Part shown: positions 56,079-64,000 of the stretch, piece after piece
Layout: every line of letters starts with the position of its first letter
How positions within the stretch are numbered: position 1 is the stretch's first letter
Assembly (NCBI GenBank): GCA_026874595.1
Contig: CM049313.1
Span: forward strand, 21,031,508 to 21,095,507
Source: Sipunculus nudus
Taxonomy: Eukaryota; Annelida; Sipuncula; Golfingiida; Sipunculidae
Direction of reading: 5' to 3'
DNA: 64,000 nucleotides
Notes under the pieces: generated by a model
What the model was told of the DNA's origin: nothing
Databases searched by the model: none
What the model saw: the letters and a program-made list of their open reading frames with translations, nothing else
Made by a program: the position numbers and the translations under genes

Positions 56079-58773
56079 CATAATTGACTTATGGTTAATT
56101 TAGCCATTTACAAGACAGACAAAGGGGATGCAGTGGGTAAGCACAATACAAATGTTTCTAATAAGATCAATAATTTGACAGTGCAGTCAGCATGTGACCT
56201 GTTAAGGGCATTGACCTAACGTAGCCCTTAGTTAACCTAAGAAGGCTACTCTTTTACGTCAGTATTGTCCATGTCTTAATTGAGATAAAGATCTCCTTAC
56301 CTTAATGTTTATATAAAGGCGTGCGACTGCACGTGCCAAAGTTAATTGACAGAGCCTCTCGAGGCGGGGATGCGATCAACACCTCGAGGGGGTTAGGTCA
56401 CAGATCAAATATCTAAAGCCCGGTTAGATCGCTCTTAGCAGCTTGATTGCGTCACCCTTTTGACCTCACTTAGAAAGGCGCGTGTTTCGAACAAATTTAG
56501 AGCAGGTAAGTGACGCGAGTACTTATAAGCTCTCCGTCACGGTACTGTGAACGGCTCAATCATTCGTTCATTATACGACTTGCATTTTCCGTCTCGCTGA
56601 GTCAGTGCTTTTTACACGCCTTGATATGGTCACACCGGGGGTACTTAATCGGAACGCAATGTATATGGTAGTGTCTCGCGGGGTTGCTGATGGGCAACGC
56701 AATCTCTATTAAACAGCTTGTAGCGCTCATATTTATTAAAGTACTGTATTTAACAGTATTATAATAAAAGGTTTTCGTTTTAAACAACTTGATATATTTC
56801 AAATTAATCTAAACTAACATATAAATGAATTAACGTATGTAAACCTATAATAATCAAACATTGGCATGAAATCTTCTAAATCATCAAAACTTATGTTATA
56901 AAAATTTGTCAAATATTTGATTTCTGAAATAATAAAACTTAGATTCGCAATGGGTGTTCCCAATATGACCTATCCAAACCACAAACTTTTTTTTACAGTT
57001 TACAGACAATTTTTAATAGTAGTGTTGGAAGACCAGATGCGTGAGCTAGAATAGCTTTCTGAATTTTTCAATTATATTTTCATTTTTAATCGTGAATTAA
57101 ATCGGATTTTATAACTTGATTGTCTAAGAGATTTATAAGGCACTGTAAAGTGTTTAAAATAAAAAAAATGTTTCATGAAGAATTCCTTTTTAAAGTTTAC
57201 TGAATATCTAGTTGTGATAATTCACATAAAAATGTTTTAACATTATATGTATTTATGTGTATAAAGATAGACATACATTTACTATGTTTGAAAATTGTAA
57301 TTAAATTATTGACGTGACCATTCTTTTTACAGTGGTCATAAAGGCAATAGACTGTTTCTACATATATTTTACGCCTTTGTTAACATAAATATACATTAAG
57401 TTTATCAATTAGAATAACAAAAGTTGCAGGCTTGCAGCTCTATTTTAGCGCAAGTTATAGTTTGAAATTAACAAAACATACAGTTAGTTAGGAAATGTAC
57501 TTTCATACTCACCTATGACTTATTTCCACGCTTTCTTATTCATCAAAAGTAATATTAGGAAGAACCGACTGATTTATAGCTTTTGCACCAGTTCGGCCAT
57601 GGTGACCCGTGACGACACCTCTCAGACAGACAACCTCGTCAACCTTTACGGAGATATCTCTATATGAATACACATGTTTGATCAATCACGTTTTTATATA
57701 ACATTGGGGACGTTCACCGAATCACTCAAGGTATATCCTAATGTGCCACAAGCCACTCTTTGAGCAGTTGTAATCTGGAAAATATGCAGTTTTAATTCTG
57801 ATTTTTTTTTGCAGTTCTGAAATTGAAAGATTTTGTCTAGACGGAAAAACAACTTTTATGTCCATGAGTATAATTAACGGAATTTTATCAGTCAGTCATA
57901 TAAGCAATGCTATACACATCATTATTTTCTCTGGTGTGTGAATTTGCAAATATTCTATTACACTTGTATATTCAAATCATATATTATTCATCGTATTTTC
58001 ATTCATATAATTATTCAATAACGGTTTAATTAATTGGTGTGATCAATGAACATATTACATAGCAAGGACTTTGGTTCTGTCTCCATTAACGCCGTAATAA
58101 GGACGTTTAAGTAAACTCACACATACAAATAATAAACCAAAACGCAAACACACGCACATTTAACAGTAATCTGTGAAGTTCTCGTCAGTGGATTTTCAAG
58201 GTAGCACAATTTGGCAAAGGTAGCGTAATTGGCAAAATCCCTATATATAAAATTAATCCAGAAGTTGGTTAAATCAATAATAGAATCCATAATGTATACT
58301 TTATTTAAACCTAGTAAAATATACTTTCTGATTGTATGCATATTTTTTAAAATTTTCATTTTTAATATTGATATTTTATTTATAATATTTTAACATTTCG
58401 AAAAACAAAATTATTTTAAAATTTACCCCATATTGGACACCTAGTAACAGCAAGCCACTTTTCAGTGAGCTATATAAAATTACATGACATGCATTATCTT
58501 AAGAGCCATTTTTTGTTTTTCTCTTTCATGTTTCTATCATGTTAAAAAAGGAACTTTTAAATTCTTTATTGACAAAAAATATAAAATACAAATTTTTAAG
58601 GTAGACGGAAAAACGTACACGCCAGGCAGGCCTGTTTTGATTACATGTTATATACTATTACTTTATTTCTTACCTAATGATTATGGATCACAGTGACTTT
58701 TACTTTTAGAGGAAAAGGATTTAACTTGGCGATACTTTTTGTATCGGAACATGTCAGAGATATCCGGGCGTGA

Positions 58774-59101
58774 TTGTTGGCCCATCCTTATGTGTGTGTG
58801 TGTGTTTGTTCACAACATAACTCACGCAATCATGAACAGAATCTAGTGAAATTTTCAGGACATTTCGGAAACTGGCCAATGAAGAAACATTTAGGTTTTG
58901 ATGTGAATCCGGAACATGTTTTCGATTATGAAACATCATCAAGGAATATTCACAAATGTACAGTCACTTATGCACGAATGAACCTGGGAATATGGGCAAG
59001 TGAATGCAAACACGGTTTGGGGAGCATCCTGCAATAGGGACCCCCCCCCCCCAGCCCATGGCGGAGGCTTGCATTCCTTAGAATGCAGATTTCTAGTTCA
59101 T
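58774..59101. repeat. dispersed repeat with GCCTCCGCCA-type end, copy 2
   Basis: Diverged copy of 42805-43089. It shares ACTCACGCA, GAAATTTTCAGGACATTT, TTAGGTTTTGATGTG, AAGGAATATTCACAA and the right end TGGCGGAGGCTTGCATTC with its palindrome. A C homopolymer has been inserted near the right end. The left inverted end is not preserved. Confidence 0.68.
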
Positions 59102-59216
59102 TATGTAATAAGAAAAACAATAATTCGGATTCATTTGTATCACTTTGGTGTTTATTCCTATTTTCTTTTTTAAAAAACTTAAACAAGGAAAGTTGAATTA
59201 AAGCTCAAACATATTG

Positions 59217-59218
<2 letters not shown>

Positions 59219-59261
<43 letters not shown>
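59219..59261. repeat. (TA)n microsatellite
   Basis: About 42 bp of TA. Confidence 0.92.
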
Positions 59262-59263
<2 letters not shown>

Positions 59264-60166
59264 TAAAGGTTAATGAGTACACTTTGTTCCGGTACATTTA
59301 GTGAAATGCGTTCTATATAAGGCAGTCGTTGCTTTAATTGATTCGTCACTGTTACACCACACTTAAATTAACGTTGCCACTTTTCATAATAAAACTAACC
59401 TAAAAGACAATCTACATAAACAACGGTTAATTTACACCTCAATAAGCTCATCTGCATTTTCAACCAAGTCAAAATCTTTACTAGGGCGACCGAAGGGCAG
59501 AAAAATCAAACACTTGCTCAAATCGAATCTTAACAAATTTTGGATTTACCTCAACGTTTTCCAAGTGGAATTTATTGGCGACACAGGGTGCAATGTGCCT
59601 TTGATTTAAAGAAATTGCAAGTCCTTGTGACAGCACGCGGACAAAAAGTTTGCGCTTAAATGCGTTTCATCAGAGACTTTAAATGCCGACTAAAATTTGC
59701 CCTAACCGGCATCAGAGAGTCCTAAATTATCAGCGAACTGTGGTCATCACGTCGTTCAACCAGGCGTGGCTGCGTTAAGAGAAAGTGGCGAACTGCTTTG
59801 GTTGCATACTCTTTCTCGTCAAGGCCCAGATCTAGTCTAAAGATAGAAGAAGGAAATATTGTAATTACCTCGTTTCCACTTGCTCCAGTTTCTGTTCATT
59901 TCCAATATAGTACACTATCCCTTTATTAGCTGGTTAGAAGTTTGGTGACAACTTGATTAAAGGACACCTTCAATTTCCTATTTATTACATGTTTATGGGT
60001 GGTTAAACCGCTTAAAAGTGGGCTAATTTAGATACATATATACAATGCATACGGAATTTTATCCTTAAAGAAATCTATTGTTATATTAACAGCATGGGGG
60101 TTCTACTTCCAGTTTAAGAAAGTAACTGATATAATAACCTACAATTACCTCGTACAATGAGTTGAC

Positions 60167-60170
<4 letters not shown>

Positions 60171-60214
<44 letters not shown>

Positions 60215-60266
60215 AAGTCATCTTATTATGTCCAACATGCAGACTCGCACAAAGGTGGTTCCGTGA

Positions 60267-60334
<68 letters not shown>
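60171..60334. repeat. two (TA)n microsatellites
   Basis: TA runs at about 60171-60210 and 60270-60334 are separated by about 60 bases of unique sequence. Confidence 0.92.
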
Positions 60335-60339
<5 letters not shown>

Positions 60340-60535
60340 CATATATATAAACAGGTCGATTTAAATACAACTGCGACGTTCGATTCCATTTTTCTTATTA
60401 TTCATGATATGTATACTGCAGTGACTTTGGTAACATTTTTAGAAAGAGGTATAAGTAATGAAATTGTATTACACTAATAATATTTGTTTTCTCTGTTCTA
60501 TTTGGTATTTTACTAATTGGAATACGGATAGCACG

Positions 60536-60537
<2 letters not shown>

Positions 60538-60577
<40 letters not shown>
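60538..60577. repeat. (CA)n microsatellite
   Basis: About 38 bp of CA dinucleotides followed by a short TA run. Confidence 0.92.
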
Positions 60578-60584
<7 letters not shown>

Positions 60585-61231
60585 TTGTAGTTTAAACTAT
60601 TAAACGAATGTGGTTGAACAAAAAAGAAGGAAAGCAAGAGTTTGTTTAGAAATTGAAACATTTCTGATATTCTTGCATTGAAGCATATATTAGATCTGTA
60701 AAAATGCACCAAAATGCATATACTTCATAATATCATTTTCAGCCAGCATGTATGAAAGAATTTTGCTATATCAAGAGAGTTTATATATTGATAAAATGTA
60801 CATGTATGATTGGGTTACACGAAATAGATTGTTTTAGCGTAATGATCATGATGAAAGAGGTAGAGAATAGATAAAAATTGTCTTTTGAATAATATGTAGA
60901 TCCGATTTCACATTTACTGAGAAAAATGTATTCAAATTAATTCATAATCGTCCATGACAATGAGTTGCCACGTAACTATCATGCACACAAGCAGTGGTAA
61001 TTGCTTCCAACAAATTATGTTTAGGTCAGGTTAAATAAAATAGAAATATTGCTCAAATTTATCACGAATCTTTCTTTTAATATGCAACACGGAGTCTTCG
61101 GAAATGTTATATAAGTGTCTGAATACACTCCTGCCTTTGTACTTATTCAGAGAGAGGCGATATTTTCGAAACATTGTTTTGACTACATTAAGATTTTAAC
61201 CTTTATGTGCCAGCTCTGCAAGAAAGCATAA

Positions 61232-61240
<9 letters not shown>

Positions 61241-61282
<42 letters not shown>

Positions 61283-61441
61283 ATGTATATTCTTTGGTCC
61301 GTTTAAAAGTGTGCAAATACGCAGAGTGGTCGAAGACCTGCTGAAGCTCAATGTTTGCATGGATAGAGCAGTCGACCGGCCTTTCGAAACGTCATTGATT
61401 CCCATCGGCAGTGAACCAACTTTTCTCTGTATCCTTGTACC

Positions 61442-61505
<64 letters not shown>
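61241..61505. repeat. two (TA)n microsatellites
   Basis: TA runs at about 61241-61275 and 61445-61505 flank about 170 bases of unique sequence. Confidence 0.92.
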
Positions 61506-61507
<2 letters not shown>

Positions 61508-61939
61508 TGTATGAGAAACGCTACACGCTGGCTCCTTTTCATTTAAAGATGGATGCGTCCTTGAATATATTCCTGGCATATGTGTATACATAATATGGTT
61601 TTAAATCTTTGTTAATTATTGCTAATAGTCTTTTGATTGTCCAGACAAATATTTGTTTGACCTTGAGTTTGCATCGCAATAAAATATTGACCCAGGGATG
61701 CGTCTCTTTATAGTGAAATAAATTGGTCTTAGCCAGGGCATCGGGCAGCAGTAAATACGACATACATCACACGATCAAATCTTTCCGCACCTCTCCTAAA
61801 CTGCCACTTAGTCATGTGTTAAAACTATTAAAATTGGCCCATTGGCCATGACGCTCAGCTTAAGTCGACATACAAGCGATGCTTTTTTAATTCATTGATG
61901 GTATTATCTAGTGTAAGATATTTGTTTAGGAACTTTGAA

Positions 61940-62830
61940 CAATGAGTAGATTGACTTCCAGAGGTTTCAAAACCGTGTATGACCATGTTTCACAGAAAAT
62001 AGGTTACAATGACCTTAATTAGACTTTAATGAAGATTTTAACAGGAACTCCCTGGATACTAAGTTATAACTGCTACGATTTGTGCCCATATGATTATAGT
62101 GTGCTCAAATCATGTCCTTTTACATATAGCTCGCAGAATATAGGTCACGGCTACCTTATGTAGGCTTTCTAAGAAGATTTTACAGGGATGGCCCTGAATC
62201 GTAATTAAATTAGAAGTTTCTAAGTCAAACTGCTACGACTTGTGCCCTTTCTGACATGCTGGATGTTCGAATGTAGGATTTTGGCTCGTTGCTCACAGAA
62301 AATAGTTCAACGTGACCTAGTTTCAGGTTTCAATGGAGATTTGCCAAGAACCCTCTTGGCGTTATTTAAGATGGTCTTAGACCTGGCAGTTAAGATTCGT
62401 GTTCTGTCGCACTGTCTGGGTGCTCTAGATAATGTCAGAATACAGGTCATCATGATCTCATTTCAGGTTTCATTGGAGATTTTCCCAGTTCCTCCGTAAA
62501 TGTTAGATTAAGAGTCTAGGCCTTACGGATGGAATTTTTGCCCACCTGACTTCAGGTTGCTCAAATCATGTTTTTCCTAATAGCTCGCATATAGGTCACA
62601 GTGACCTAATTTCAGGTTTCCAAGGAAATTTCACAATGATCTCATTTTACAAATAAACATTTCTGGGTCTACTAGTCCAGATTTGCAACCTCTCTGCTCT
62701 TCTGGGTGAGGAAATTCATGCTTTTGCACCCCCCCCCCCCCAAAAAAAATAAAATAAAGGTCACTATGACTTAACTTCAGTTTTCCAAGGAGATTTGCCT
62801 GGAACCTCCCCAATTGTAGCGATAGGAGTT
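61940..62830. repeat. decayed tandem repeat, unit roughly 130-170 bp
   Basis: A module recurs five or six times: GCTCGCAGAATATAGGTCAC or a variant, GTGACCT, AATTTCAGGTTTCCAAGGAG, ATTT, then a weakly conserved half with GTGCCC and CTCAAATCATG. Copies have drifted and vary in length. No coding potential is evident. Confidence 0.6.
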
Positions 62831-64000
62831 TTTAGGTCTAATGTTTACGATATGTGTTATGTTAACGGTCGGACGGAAAGCGGACAGGGTGATCGCTATG
62901 GCTCAGATTATTTACAGTCAGACTCACATCAAAATTATTTGATAAAACAAAACAGTCACTGCGGTACTTGCGTGAATGGAAGAAGAAACAATATTTTAAT
63001 TGGTAGGATTATGGGTGGCTCTGCCAATCAATTATCGGTGTGACCAGCGACTGTCCTAATCGATATGAAAATTAGATACACACTTTATTGCCCGTAACAA
63101 GTTATTCTTCATCTGTATTGCACGGAAAACTGAGAGCGAGTCTCAAAAGGCCAATCAACCACATCAAATGCATCTAAAAAATCTGACCTTTTTATCTGCT
63201 TCAATCAAGGCATTGTGATATTTCTTAATAAAGATATAAAATTGCAAAATGACAATTTCCTCGCTCCATAGCGAGGGTTTTATATACAATTTACACACTT
63301 TCTTTTCGTTAGTTCGCCCGTAAATGATAGTCGAACACGAGCAGATAACTGATATTCACTTTTTGCACGATAACCAGCAATATGTTGAATCAAGGAGATA
63401 ACAAAAGGCCACAAAATATTAGTTGTTTCACGGATTCGCCGCTCACAATTTCCGTGGTTAAATATATTTAGTATTCAAATGAGGAAAAGGTCTTCCATAA
63501 GGTTGCTAATTAATGTTCTTGTCTCGAATCCTAAAGATATAAAAAAGGTACAAAATTTTGTGTTGATTATATGCACATTACAAAAAAAATAATGCGAATT
63601 TTTGTATTTTTAGACTACATGTATTGTGTCTCACCTAGTGTATAAAAATATTTAAAAAAAATCACTCGCACCATATCTCAGCGTTCGTAGAACAATTTTG
63701 TTTAGCCAAATGTTGCCCCTACGTAAGTATGAGCTGCTTCTTATGGAAAAATATCAAATTCACGCAGTAAAAGTTGTTATTTATATAATGAACTGAACTG
63801 TTATTCGGCATAAGCAGGGACCGCCGAAGCGGTCACTCTTTCATGCTTATGTAAAAGAAATGGGGGAAATATTATAAGAGAAATGATGCACCTGGATTAG
63901 GGGCACACACGCTATACACGATGTCCACTGGACCACGCACGCACCTGTCACTTGGGTTAGATTTATTTCGTTTCTTCCTCTTTCTTCGTAAGTGTATCGA

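Larger units (their letters stand above)
52415..64000. other. right flank: no supportable gene
   Basis: I examined both strands for splice-bounded open frames with family signatures and found none. The flank is AT-rich with frequent (TA)n tracts, GA/CT tracts, a TAATCG-rich stretch at about 55838-55946, a second copy of the GCCTCCGCCA element (58774-59101) and a decayed tandem array (61940-62830). The upstream regulatory region of the collagen gene must lie in its left part. Distant 5' untranslated exons of that gene cannot be excluded. Confidence 0.55.

Noticed and set aside
57570-57620. An isolated GRTGA-like reading on the minus strand, considered as an extra collagen exon
   Set aside because: There is only one partial triplet match with no Gly periodicity around it, and it lies upstream of the signal-peptide exon.

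Overview
The window is animal genomic DNA. It is AT-rich outside the exons, genes are split by spliceosomal introns with GT-AG borders (one GC-AG), and it carries many (TA)n and homopolymer tracts, a SINE-like repeat, a MITE pair and several minisatellites. A lophotrochozoan such as an annelid or mollusc fits best, because the main gene most resembles what is known of annelid and vestimentiferan cuticle collagens (micrometre-long, threonine in the Y position). No species can be named from the sequence alone.

Left edge, 1-1595 (+ strand): intron and last coding exon of an SLC22-type organic ion transporter (final membrane segment, LPETLNKPLPD signature, tail). Its earlier exons lie outside the window. 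From 1596 to 9483 there is no supportable gene, only 3' untranslated or intergenic DNA full of microsatellites and homopolymers.

Centre, 9484-52162 (- strand): one gene that I could reconstruct completely from the signal peptide to the stop codon. It has 27 coding exons, 17,103 coding bases and a predicted 5,700 residues. Order from the N-terminus: signal peptide; a 24-base micro-exon; a beta-rich domain I do not recognise (about residues 34-206); about 1,720 Gly-X-Y triplets (about 210-5376) with threonine dominating the Y position and arginine the only frequent basic residue; four EGF-like domains, the last lacking its final two cysteines; a short coiled-coil stalk; one membrane span; and a 76-residue cytoplasmic tail ending in a possible PDZ ligand. 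All collagen exons split the Gly codon in phase 1. All are multiples of 9 bases except two, whose departures are explained by visible breaks in the repeat or by non-collagen sequence. One collagen exon is 3,807 bases long. The product looks like a giant, type I membrane-anchored, threonine-rich collagen, plausibly an epidermal or cuticle collagen still attached to, or released from, the cell that makes it.

The large introns 1 and 3 and the right flank (52166-64000) hold no further gene that I can support. They contain two copies of a short inverted-repeat transposon, a 37-bp minisatellite of about 31 copies, a second dispersed family with GCCTCCGCCA ends, a decayed tandem array near 62 kb and many (TA)n tracts. 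The long proline-, valine- and alanine-rich open frames antisense to the collagen exons are by-products of the Gly-X-Thr codon repeat, not genes.
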